A stretch of 8,357 bases of DNA from NCBI GenBank assembly GCA_003219115.1, contig QHPN01000132.1, positions 1,893 through 10,249 on the forward strand, read 5' to 3'. Positions 1-5,136 of the stretch are shown here, piece after piece. This DNA comes from Verrucomicrobiota bacterium (GTDB taxonomy: Bacteria > Verrucomicrobiota > Verrucomicrobiia > Chthoniobacterales > UBA10450). Numbering within the stretch: the first letter of the stretch is position 1; each line of letters starts with the position of its first letter. A program made the position numbers and the translations under genes. Under the pieces are notes generated by a model. The model was not told where the DNA came from. It was given only the letters and a program-made list of their open reading frames with translations, and made no database searches.

Positions 1-601
1 ATTCGAAGGTGTGGGCGTTTATTACGCTGCGACCGCGTTAGAAGGTCAGCTTTGTCGCAATGAAACCGTTGTGGTCGCGGGCAGCGGCAACTCCGCCGGC
101 CAGGCGGCGATGTTCCTTTCCGACGGCGCGGCCAAGGTACTACTCGTCGTTAGGGGGAATAATATGAAGATGTCGGACTATCTTTCCCATCGCGTGCAAG
201 CCCGCGATAACATCGAGATTCTCTGCAATACCGAGATCCGCAAAATGTCCGGCGAAAAAAAGCTGAAAGAAATCGAACTGGAGAGCACGAAGACGGGCGA
301 ACGCCGGGTCGTTCGAACGCCAGCCGTTTTTTCGATGATTGGCGCCAAACCGTGCACCGACTGGTTACTACCGGAAATCGAGCGCGACGCCAAAGGCTTC
401 ATCAAAACCGGGATAAGCGTGGCCGGCGCGCCAGCCTGGCAGGGGAATAAACATCAACCCGGCCCGCTCGAAACCAGCCTCCCGGGGATTTTCGCTGCGG
501 GCGATGTCCGCTCCGGCTCAGTCAAACGTTGCGCCGCTGCCGTCGGCGAAGGCGGCATGGCTATCGCCGGTATTCAAATGAGATTAGCCGGGGCAAGCTG
601 A
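1..601 (+). CDS. Thioredoxin-reductase-like FAD/NAD(P)H oxidoreductase without the CxxC (5'-truncated)
   Basis: The reading frame is open from base 2, so this is the C-terminal ~199 residues of a longer protein; the GTG at 11 is internal. The NAD(P)H-binding Rossmann motif GSGNSAG is at bases 80-100. The C-terminal FAD-binding segment GIFAAGDV(R) is near 488-511 and is followed by the family's helix CAAAVGEGGMAIAG. In true thioredoxin reductases the segment just before the NADPH motif carries CATC; here it reads YYAATALEG, so the disulfide-active cysteines are absent. This AATxxE variant is one I associate with TrxR-like proteins that follow an N-terminal cyclic-nucleotide-binding or response-regulator domain, but the N-terminus is outside the window. 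It probably passes electrons from NADPH to FAD and then to an unknown acceptor. The gene ends 100 bases before the TetR gene and seems to be a separate unit. Family call is secure; substrate is unknown. Confidence 0.9.
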   Translation, partial: FEGVGVYYAATALEGQLCRNETVVVAGSGNSAGQAAMFLSDGAAKVLLVVRGNNMKMSDYLSHRVQARDNIEILCNTEIRKMSGEKKLKEIELESTKTGERRVVRTPAVFSMIGAKPCTDWLLPEIERDAKGFIKTGISVAGAPAWQGNKHQPGPLETSLPGIFAAGDVRSGSVKRCAAAVGEGGMAIAGIQMRLAGAS

Positions 602-619
602 ATCCGGGCAAGCTTGAAT
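588..619 (+). repeat. Imperfect 16-bp tandem duplication across the stop codon
   Basis: Bases 588-603 (CCGGGGCAAGCTGAAT) and 604-619 (CCGGGCAAGCTTGAAT) are adjacent copies that differ by one G lost and one T gained. The first copy holds the last codons and TGA of the flavoprotein gene; the second lies just outside. This looks like a local slippage or duplication event, with no functional claim. Confidence 0.6.
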
Positions 620-653
620 TTTTTGCGGGCAAATCAACCTTTCAAAAAAATTC
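616..653. other. A/T-rich inverted repeat after the flavoprotein gene
   Basis: GAATTTTTTG (616-625) and CAAAAAAATTC (643-653) are complementary apart from one extra A, with a 17-base loop. Placed between the flavoprotein stop and the TetR promoter, it could act as a weak terminator, but it lacks the GC-rich stem of a standard intrinsic terminator. Confidence 0.3.
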
Positions 654-666
654 TCGAACAAAATAG

Positions 667-695
667 TTGACTGGTCAGTCTATGCAGTTTAAAAG
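667..695 (+). promoter_or_regulatory. Probable repressor operator and tetR promoter
   Basis: The 17-bp element TTGACTGGTCAGTCTAT at 667-683 contains the palindrome GACTG-GT-CAGTC (669-680). TTGACT (667-672) also resembles a -35 box, with a weak -10 (TAAAAG, 690-695) 17 bases further on, so a bound protein would block it. Nearly the same element, reverse-complemented, occurs at 1341-1356 on the other side of the repressor gene. Autoregulation is inferred from position and repetition. Confidence 0.6.
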
Positions 696-701
696 CGGTA
701 T

Positions 702-1319
702 ATGCCAAGAGTCAGCGACATGAAAGAACGCCTGATGGACGCCGCAATGGATCTAATCTGGGAAAACAGTTATGGCGCCACTTCGGTCGACGCGATTTGC
801 GAGCGCGCCGGGGCAAAAAAAGGCAGTTTTTATTATTTCTTCAAATCTAAGTCGGAGCTGGCGGCGGCTGCTTTGGAGGATTGCTGGAATAAGAAGAAGG
901 CAGAGATGGATTCAATTTTTTCGCCAACGGTGCCGCCACTAGAGCGATTCGATCGTTATTTTAACTTTGTCCATGACCGCCTAGCCGAGGTACAAAAAAA
1001 ATGTGGCTCAATCCTGGGATGCCCATTTATAAGCGTCGGCAGCGAAGTGAGCACTCAGGACCAGATCGTGCGGGAGACGATCGACAGGATCATGGATCGC
1101 AAGCTGAATTATTTCGTTTCAGCGGTGCGCGATGCCGCGGCCGAGGGGGTAATTGATGCCCCCGACCCAGTAGCGAAAGCCAGGGCGTTGTTTTCCTGCT
1201 ATCAAGGGATGATGGCGCAGGCGCGGATTCAGAACGACATCGAGTTGCTTCGTGGATTTAAGGAGGTGGCGATAGAGGTTTTGGGAGTAAAACGGACTTC
1301 TGCCATGTCTTCATCATAA
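702..1319 (+). CDS. TetR/AcrR-family transcriptional repressor, NemR-like
   Basis: Length (205 aa) is normal for the family. The N-terminal helix-turn-helix domain covers about residues 8-55: a first helix RLMDAAMDLIWENSYGATSV, then AICERAGAKKGSFYYFFKSKSEL with the typical K-G-S-F/L-Y-Y recognition helix. The C-terminal ligand domain contains C101 and C107 in KKCGSILGCPFISVGSEV. C107 lines up by eye with the sensing Cys106 of E. coli NemR (SGCLTVKLSAEV), though a GC-P/L motif here is common in several TetR subgroups. It probably represses its own gene and the downstream reductase genes through the paired operators at 667-683 and 1341-1356. Start: ATG 702 has no clear ribosome-binding site, and the candidate -10 at 690-695 would start transcription about there. 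ATG 720 (residue 7) has AAGAG eight bases upstream and may be the real start. The inducer is unknown; an electrophile or aldehyde is a guess from the cysteine and neighbours. Confidence 0.92.
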   Translation: MPRVSDMKERLMDAAMDLIWENSYGATSVDAICERAGAKKGSFYYFFKSKSELAAAALEDCWNKKKAEMDSIFSPTVPPLERFDRYFNFVHDRLAEVQKKCGSILGCPFISVGSEVSTQDQIVRETIDRIMDRKLNYFVSAVRDAAAEGVIDAPDPVAKARALFSCYQGMMAQARIQNDIELLRGFKEVAIEVLGVKRTSAMSSS

Positions 1320-1340
1320 GTCTCTTTTTTTGTCAATTTT

Positions 1341-1356
1341 ATAGACGACCAGTCAA
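1341..1356 (-). promoter_or_regulatory. Second probable TetR operator, upstream of the reductase operon
   Basis: ATAGACGACCAGTCAA is the reverse complement of the element at 667-683 with a single base missing (ATAGAC-T-GACCAGTCAA). It lies 31 bases before the ATG at 1388. A TATAAA at 1358-1363 just downstream could be a -10 box. TTGTCA at 1330-1335 is too far from it (22 bases) for a standard -35, so the promoter itself is uncertain. The site is well placed to control the 109-aa gene, the ADH and the SDR. Confidence 0.6.
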
Positions 1357-1387
1357 GTATAAACCGACATAAAACGGAAAAACAACA

Positions 1388-1717
1388 ATGAAAGCTGATG
1401 AACTAACCAATCGAACCGCAATTTTCCCCAACATCGTTTCCGTCGCCCTTGTCCGGCTGAAACAACGGTTGCAGCAGGATTACGAGCGAGCTTATCCGGA
1501 CTTGCGCGAAATTATTCACCTCGTCCTCGATGAGGAAGAATCGAAAGCCTGGAAACTGTCATCGTTCCCGCATTTGCTTCTTCCCGATCTAGTCGAAGCC
1601 CACGTGGCCAATCTCAATCTTCGGCCCGCGGAAACGAAGCATGACGATGTTTTCGCGCCGCATCGCTTTGACCAGATCGAAAACTACGAACCAGCTCTCG
1701 TGTTATGTGGATCGTAA
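1388..1717 (+). CDS. Hypothetical protein, 109 aa, first gene of the reductase operon
   Basis: I do not recognise this protein. It is soluble, with no signal peptide, membrane span or cysteine pair; its single cysteine is third from the C-terminus (LCGS). Predicted layout: a disordered start, a charged amphipathic helix around residues 20-60 (LVRLKQRLQQDYERAYPDLR, then a run of acidic residues), a central FPHLLLPDLVEAHV segment (about residues 60-73), and a His-rich tail with KHDD and PHRF. Support for being real: ATG with GGAA eight bases upstream, position directly behind the repeated operator, same strand as the next genes, and no competing long frame here. It ends 72 bases before the ADH gene with a stable hairpin between. 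It could be an accessory or small regulatory partner of the reductases, but the sequence does not say. Confidence 0.75.
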   Translation: MKADELTNRTAIFPNIVSVALVRLKQRLQQDYERAYPDLREIIHLVLDEEESKAWKLSSFPHLLLPDLVEAHVANLNLRPAETKHDDVFAPHRFDQIENYEPALVLCGS

Positions 1718-1733
1718 ATTTAGCGCTGTGGCG

Positions 1734-1757
1734 ACCATACACCCTCGGGGTGATGGT
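1734..1757 (+). other. Intercistronic RNA hairpin before the ADH gene
   Basis: ACCAT (1734-1738) and CACCC (1740-1744) pair with GGGTG (1748-1752) and ATGGT (1753-1757), giving ten base pairs with one bulged A (1739) and a TCG loop. No T-tract follows, so it is unlikely to be an intrinsic terminator. It sits 32 bases before the ADH ATG and could mark an mRNA processing or stability site. Confidence 0.5.
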
Positions 1758-1789
1758 GCGATTCACTCATTACGAAGAATAACAAATTC

Positions 1790-2806
1790 ATGAACACGAA
1801 AATGAAAGCAGCGCAGATCAGTAGAGCCGGTGGAGATTTTGAATTGGTCGAACGCGAAATCCCGCAGCCCGGCCCAGGGCAAGTGCGCGTGAAAGTTGAA
1901 GCGTGCGGCATTTGTCACAGCGATGTCCTGGTCAAGGAAGGTCTCTGGCCCGGTTTGCAATATCCGCGAGTACCAGGACATGAGGTAGCCGGACGGATCG
2001 ACGCTCTCGGCGCGAACGTTACCAACTGGAGGAAAGATCAGCGTGTCGGGGTCGGCTGGCACGGCGGACACGATTTTGTCTGCGAACAATGTCGGCGCGG
2101 CGACTTTGCAATGTGCGTCAATCGCAAAGTCACCGGCATCGATTTCGATGGCGGTTACGCCGAGTATATGATCGCGCCCGCGGAAGCGCTGGCCGCGATT
2201 CCGGATGAATTGCCGCCGGAAGAAGCCGGTCCGTTTATGTGCGCGGGCGTCACCGTTTACAATGCACTACGCAATTCCGGCGCACGCCCCGGAGATGTTG
2301 TCGCGGTGCAGGGCATCGGTGGACTCGGGCATCTCGGCGTGCAATATGCGCGGCAGATGGGATTTGAAACCGTTGCCCTCGGCCGCGGAAAGGACAAGGA
2401 ACCGTTAGCCAAGAAACTGGGCGCGCACCGTTACATCGATTCCGATGCTGTCAATACGGTGGCGGAATTACAAAAACTCGGCGGCGCACGCGTGATCCTG
2501 GCTACGGCGCCGAGCGCGAAAGCAATTTCGTCAGTCGTCGAAGGATTGGGCGTAAACGGCAATTTGCTGGTGCCCGCAGCGCCGACGGACCCACTTACGG
2601 TAGGTGTTTTGCCGCTGATCATGGGAAGGCGTTCGGTATCGGGCTGGTATTCCGGCACGGCGCGCGATTCGCAGGACACGCTGGAGTTCAGCGCGTTCAA
2701 CGGCGTGCATCCGATGATCGAAAAATATCCACTGAGCCGCGTGACCGAGGCTTACGAACGGATGCACAGTGGCAAGGTGCGCTTTCGTGTCGTGCTAACG
2801 ATGTGA
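1790..2806 (+). CDS. Zinc-dependent MDR alcohol dehydrogenase
   Basis: A 338-aa medium-chain dehydrogenase that interconverts alcohols and aldehydes or ketones with NAD(P)H in the cytoplasm. The GroES-like catalytic domain has zinc ligands C42 (CGICHSD), H64 with E65 (VPGHE) and C151 (MCAGVT). The Rossmann domain has the GIGGLG motif at 175-180, and LGRGKDK at 197-203 follows the second strand; R199 in place of the NAD-selective acidic residue would allow NADP(H). The structural zinc lobe reads HDFVCEQCRRGDFAMC: the usual four cysteines are C98, C101, C109 and a first position that here is D95, so the site is C3D or partly lost. The C-terminus (LSRVTEAYERMHSGKVRFRVVL) is typical. ATG 1790 is used; ATG 1802 (M5) is an alternative, and neither has a strong ribosome-binding site. 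It lies 31 bases before the SDR gene, probably in one operon. The exact substrate cannot be told. Confidence 0.93.
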   Translation: MNTKMKAAQISRAGGDFELVEREIPQPGPGQVRVKVEACGICHSDVLVKEGLWPGLQYPRVPGHEVAGRIDALGANVTNWRKDQRVGVGWHGGHDFVCEQCRRGDFAMCVNRKVTGIDFDGGYAEYMIAPAEALAAIPDELPPEEAGPFMCAGVTVYNALRNSGARPGDVVAVQGIGGLGHLGVQYARQMGFETVALGRGKDKEPLAKKLGAHRYIDSDAVNTVAELQKLGGARVILATAPSAKAISSVVEGLGVNGNLLVPAAPTDPLTVGVLPLIMGRRSVSGWYSGTARDSQDTLEFSAFNGVHPMIEKYPLSRVTEAYERMHSGKVRFRVVLTM

Positions 2807-2837
2807 ATTTTGAAGAACAACTAATGAAAGGAAGAAA

Positions 2838-3593
2838 ATGAAAGACGGAAAGTTAGCTGGAAAAGTTGCGGTAGTGACCGGGGCGTCGAAGGGAATTGGC
2901 GCGGGAATCGCGAAAGAGTTCGCGGCCGAAGGTGCCGCGGTGGTCGTCAATTACGCATCATCAAAGGCTGATGCGGACAAAGTCGTGGATGAGATCGCGA
3001 AAAAGGGCGGAAAAGCAATTGCTGTTCAGGGCAACGTCGCCAAGAAACAGGAAGTTGAAAAACTTTTCGCGACGGCGGAAAAAGCGTTCGGCAAAGTCGA
3101 TATTCTCGTTAATAACGCCGGCGTTTACGAATTCATTCCCCTGGAAGGCGTCACCGAGCAGCAATTCCATCGACATTTCGATACCAATGTTCTCGGAATG
3201 CTTCTCGTAACTCAGGAAGCGCTCAAGCATTTCAATTCCGCTGGTGCAGCGATCGTCAACATCGGTTCGCTCGCGAGTACGCTGACGCCGCCGACCGCGG
3301 TAGTTTACAACGCAACAAAGGGCGCGGTTGACGCGATCACAAAAACATTGGCCAAGGAACTTGGGCCGCGAAAAATTCGCGTAAACTCCATCAATCCCGG
3401 CATGGTGATCACGGAAGGGGTCGTCTCTGGCGGGTTCGATCAAGGCGATTTCCGGAAAACGTTTGAAGCGCAGACACCGCTGGGCCGAGTTGGCGAACCA
3501 AAAGACATCGCGCCGGCTGCGGTCTTCTTCGCGTCGGATGACTCATCATGGATGACGGGCGAAACGCTGGTGATTGCGGGAGGCCTTCGCTAA
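2838..3593 (+). CDS. Short-chain dehydrogenase/reductase (FabG-like classical SDR)
   Basis: A 251-aa classical SDR of standard length. The cofactor motif TGASKGIG is at residues 14-21 and NNAG at 92-95. The catalytic tetrad is N117, S144 (IGSLAS), Y157 and K161 (YNATKG), with the PGMV segment after it and a C-terminal SSWMTGETLVIAGG. There is no acidic residue at the end of the second strand (VVVNYASS), which favours NADP(H). The likely reaction is reversible reduction of a ketone or aldehyde. Its resemblance to FabG does not make it the fatty-acid enzyme: no acyl-carrier or other fas genes are nearby, and it follows the ADH gene in the TetR-controlled module. A clear ribosome-binding site, AAAGGAAG (2827-2834), supports this start. 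Family is certain, substrate unknown. Confidence 0.94.
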   Translation: MKDGKLAGKVAVVTGASKGIGAGIAKEFAAEGAAVVVNYASSKADADKVVDEIAKKGGKAIAVQGNVAKKQEVEKLFATAEKAFGKVDILVNNAGVYEFIPLEGVTEQQFHRHFDTNVLGMLLVTQEALKHFNSAGAAIVNIGSLASTLTPPTAVVYNATKGAVDAITKTLAKELGPRKIRVNSINPGMVITEGVVSGGFDQGDFRKTFEAQTPLGRVGEPKDIAPAAVFFASDDSSWMTGETLVIAGGLR

Positions 3594-3632
3594 GCATTCA
3601 ACAAAACAAAAACACGAAAGAAAATTACGAAC

Positions 3633-4583
3633 ATGAAAACTAAATTCTACTGGCTCGCGCTTCTTGCGAGCGCAGCCATGATCGCGCAGGCGAATGCCGG
3701 CGGTCACCATGACGGTGGTGGTGGTGGCGACAACGTTGTCGCGGCCCCTCCTGCTTCCGGACCCCGCAGTGTGGGCCCATCGATCGGTTCTCCGCCGATG
3801 CGAGGATATGGTGGTGGCGGCCGAGTGATTTACTACGGCCAACGTTTCTCACCGGTTGGCCGTCAATCTTCGGCGACATTCCGTCCATATTATATCAGGC
3901 CAAATGGACGCACCGGTGCTGACTCCGCTGTCGCATCTCGAGGGCGTGACCGGCAGATCGCCTCCGCCATTATCAATCGCAGAAACGACGCGCGTCTTTC
4001 AAATGCGGGAACTCGCGCAGCCACGAGTGCCCGGCTGCAAATAAATCGCGCAGGTGAACGTGGGAACAACCTGCGAGTGGCATGGCGTAACCACGTATTC
4101 GCACAACGCTCGGCCAACTGGCAACGTAACTGGGATCGCCGGAGTGATCATTGGTGGCACGGTCACCGTTGCCATTTCGTCAACGGTTCCTGGATCATCT
4201 TCGACCTTGGATTTTATCCCTGGGACACATTCTGGTATCCGTACGGCAACTACTATGGGTACTACCCCTATTCGTACAACTACGATCCCGGTTATTACGA
4301 TTCCTACGGTTACCAGGACGAAGAATATTACGGTGCAAACAGTGACGATGTAACCGTTCAGTCTGCCGATTCGATTGTCGCCAACGCGCAGGAGAAACTC
4401 GCGCAACAAGGCTATTACCGCGGTGGAATCGACGGCATCCTTGGACCCGAAACAAGCCGTGCCATCGTGCGTTTCCAAAGTAATCAAGGTCTTCGTGTAA
4501 CCGGCGTTCTAACTCGAGACACGGTCGAGGCGTTGGGGTTGCGACAGGTAGCCTCTACTAACGAGGAACCAACCTATGATTAA
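3633..4583 (+). CDS. Secreted Tyr/Trp-rich protein with C-terminal peptidoglycan-binding domain
   Basis: A 316-aa exported protein. Residues 1-22 form a signal peptide: MKTK, a hydrophobic core, and AQANA before G23, so signal peptidase I would cut after A22. A His/Gly run follows (GGHHDGGGGG, 23-32), then an Arg/Ala/Gly-rich basic stretch to about 150 and a Trp-rich segment (WQRNWDRRSDHWWHGH). Residues 195-234 hold 16 tyrosines in 40 residues, in short YG, YY and YPY steps. Residues 246-303 are a PG_binding_1 (PF01471) repeat: NAQEKLAQQGYYRGGIDGIL, then GPETSRAIVRFQ and a TGVLTRDTVEALGL end. It probably sits in the periplasm or at the cell surface, anchored to the cell wall; the Tyr/Trp part may form an adhesive or crosslinked layer, which is a guess. 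It has no catalytic domain. It starts 39 bases after the SDR, without an obvious terminator between, and overlaps the next small gene by 8 bases. Confidence 0.88.
   Translation: MKTKFYWLALLASAAMIAQANAGGHHDGGGGGDNVVAAPPASGPRSVGPSIGSPPMRGYGGGGRVIYYGQRFSPVGRQSSATFRPYYIRPNGRTGADSAVASRGRDRQIASAIINRRNDARLSNAGTRAATSARLQINRAGERGNNLRVAWRNHVFAQRSANWQRNWDRRSDHWWHGHRCHFVNGSWIIFDLGFYPWDTFWYPYGNYYGYYPYSYNYDPGYYDSYGYQDEEYYGANSDDVTVQSADSIVANAQEKLAQQGYYRGGIDGILGPETSRAIVRFQSNQGLRVTGVLTRDTVEALGLRQVASTNEEPTYD
4563..4568 (+). promoter_or_regulatory. Ribosome-binding site for the small membrane protein gene
   Basis: GAGGAA lies seven bases before ATG 4576, inside the end of the peptidoglycan-binding gene. It is one of the better Shine-Dalgarno matches in the window and is a main reason to accept the 34-codon gene. 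Confidence 0.55.
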
Positions 4584-4680
4584 ATCTCCCACAATCGATG
4601 TTTCGTTCTGGTTCGCGGTTTTCAGCCCGTTGGTCGGAATCCTGACCGGGTTCCTCGCGCTCGTCCTGTTCTACCGATGA
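4576..4680 (+). CDS. 34-aa single-pass membrane miniprotein, translationally coupled
   Basis: The protein starts MIKSPTIDVSFW and ends LVLFYR. Residues 11-32 form one uninterrupted hydrophobic segment with Gly and Pro (FAVFSPLVGILTGF in the middle), long enough to span the membrane once, with a short polar N-terminus and a terminal Tyr-Arg. Evidence for a real gene: GAGGAA seven bases upstream, an 8-base overlap with the preceding gene's stop (a classic coupling arrangement), and 25 of 34 codons ending in G or C, including nearly all codons of the membrane segment. I do not recognise a family. Its placement suggests it works with the secreted Tyr-rich protein, perhaps at the inner membrane; that is inference. 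A chance hydrophobic ORF is the alternative. Confidence 0.6.
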   Translation: MIKSPTIDVSFWFAVFSPLVGILTGFLALVLFYR

Positions 4681-4883
4681 ACACGATAAGAGAGACCGAA
4701 TTAGTTCAGAGGCTGAAACAGCCTGCCAGAACAGCAGGCATGCCTCCAGACAAATGGAACAAAGTATTCCGTCGTCGTCGAATGAACGATCCATTGCTTA
4801 TCTTCAACATGGCGATCTTCAACGTCGACGACGGTTGGAGCCGTATATTTAATCCGCTTAAGATTCACCAAAACGGCACGTGA
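4677..4883 (+). CDS. Doubtful 68-aa ORF overlapping the miniprotein stop
   Basis: The ATG overlaps the TGA of the previous small gene as ATGA (4677-4680), the usual sign of translational re-initiation. The product starts MNTIRETELVQRL and has a basic FRRRRMND patch; no domain, signal peptide or membrane span is visible. Against it: third-position bases show no clear bias, no ribosome-binding site stands out, and the region carries several inverted repeats that may be the real content. I list it as possible only. Confidence 0.25.
   Translation: MNTIRETELVQRLKQPARTAGMPPDKWNKVFRRRRMNDPLLIFNMAIFNVDDGWSRIFNPLKIHQNGT
4721..4739. other. Short perfect hairpin
   Basis: GCCTGC (4721-4726) and GCAGGC (4734-4739) form a six-pair GC-rich stem with a seven-base loop. 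No T-tract follows, so it is not a standard terminator. It lies about 40 bases after the miniprotein stop and may limit transcription or protect the 3' end of the upstream message. Confidence 0.35.
4769..4834. repeat. 9-bp inverted repeat with internal direct repeat
   Basis: CCGTCGTCG (4769-4777) and CGACGACGG (4826-4834) are perfect complements, 48 bases apart. Between them ATCTTCAAC occurs twice (4800-4808 and 4815-4823), spaced 15 bases. The set could fold as a long-loop structure in RNA, but may equally reflect simple GTC/GAC repetition. Confidence 0.35.
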
Positions 4884-5136
4884 CAATACTCCTAAAGAAG
4901 CTTGGAATGACACAGGCGTGACTCATTAACGAGAAAGGAAATTACATTGCCATACGTTACCGCCGATGCGGACAGCCCTGCCTGGTTCTAGCGCAAATCT
5001 CAATGAAGAGCCCCAAATCTTGTTCCAATGTCCGGCGCAGACCCTATATGGCTGTGTCCTGAATCGAACTCGCGCGCGAGCAAAGAAGAGCTTATCAATA
5101 ACCGCGCCAGAGCGTGACGCCGCGATCCCTTATAAC
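4884..5136. other. Gene-poor stretch before the efflux operon, with a 12-bp palindrome
   Basis: I see no convincing gene here. A frame in phase with the adaptor opens at 4966 but reads as non-coding until ATG 5137. CTCGCGCGCGAG (5069-5080) is a perfect palindrome and a candidate regulator site. A weak promoter-like pair, TTGTTC (5020-5025) and TATATG (5045-5050), has a 19-base spacer. AAAGGA near 4935 precedes only very short frames. Given its position, the stretch probably holds the promoter of the adaptor-pump operon. Confidence 0.35.

Noticed and set aside
1325..1340. T-rich run after the TetR gene as an intrinsic terminator
   Set aside because: No stem precedes the T-run; the bases immediately after it belong to the operator and likely promoter region.
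2961..3443. 160-aa minus-strand ORF opposite the SDR
   Set aside because: The + strand has a full set of SDR motifs across this region; the antisense frame has no recognisable domain.
4054..4353. 99-aa + strand ORF rich in Thr and Ile
   Set aside because: It is a frame-shifted reading of the same Tyr-rich region, caused by repeated TAC/TAT codons; signal peptide and PG_binding_1 belong to the other frame.
3999..4487. 162-aa minus-strand ORF
   Set aside because: It lies wholly inside the gene for the Tyr-rich peptidoglycan-binding protein, has a low-complexity Val/Ile/Arg composition and shows no domain; it mirrors the repetitive codons of the + strand gene.
4933..4990. AAAGGA followed by TTG 4947 as a small gene
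   Set aside because: The frame stops after 14 codons and the product has no notable feature.
5055..5082. tRNA T-arm-like string (GAGTTCGATTCAGGA on the minus strand)
   Set aside because: The arms around TTCGATT do not pair and no acceptor or anticodon stem can be found, so there is no tRNA gene or clear tRNA-derived attachment site.
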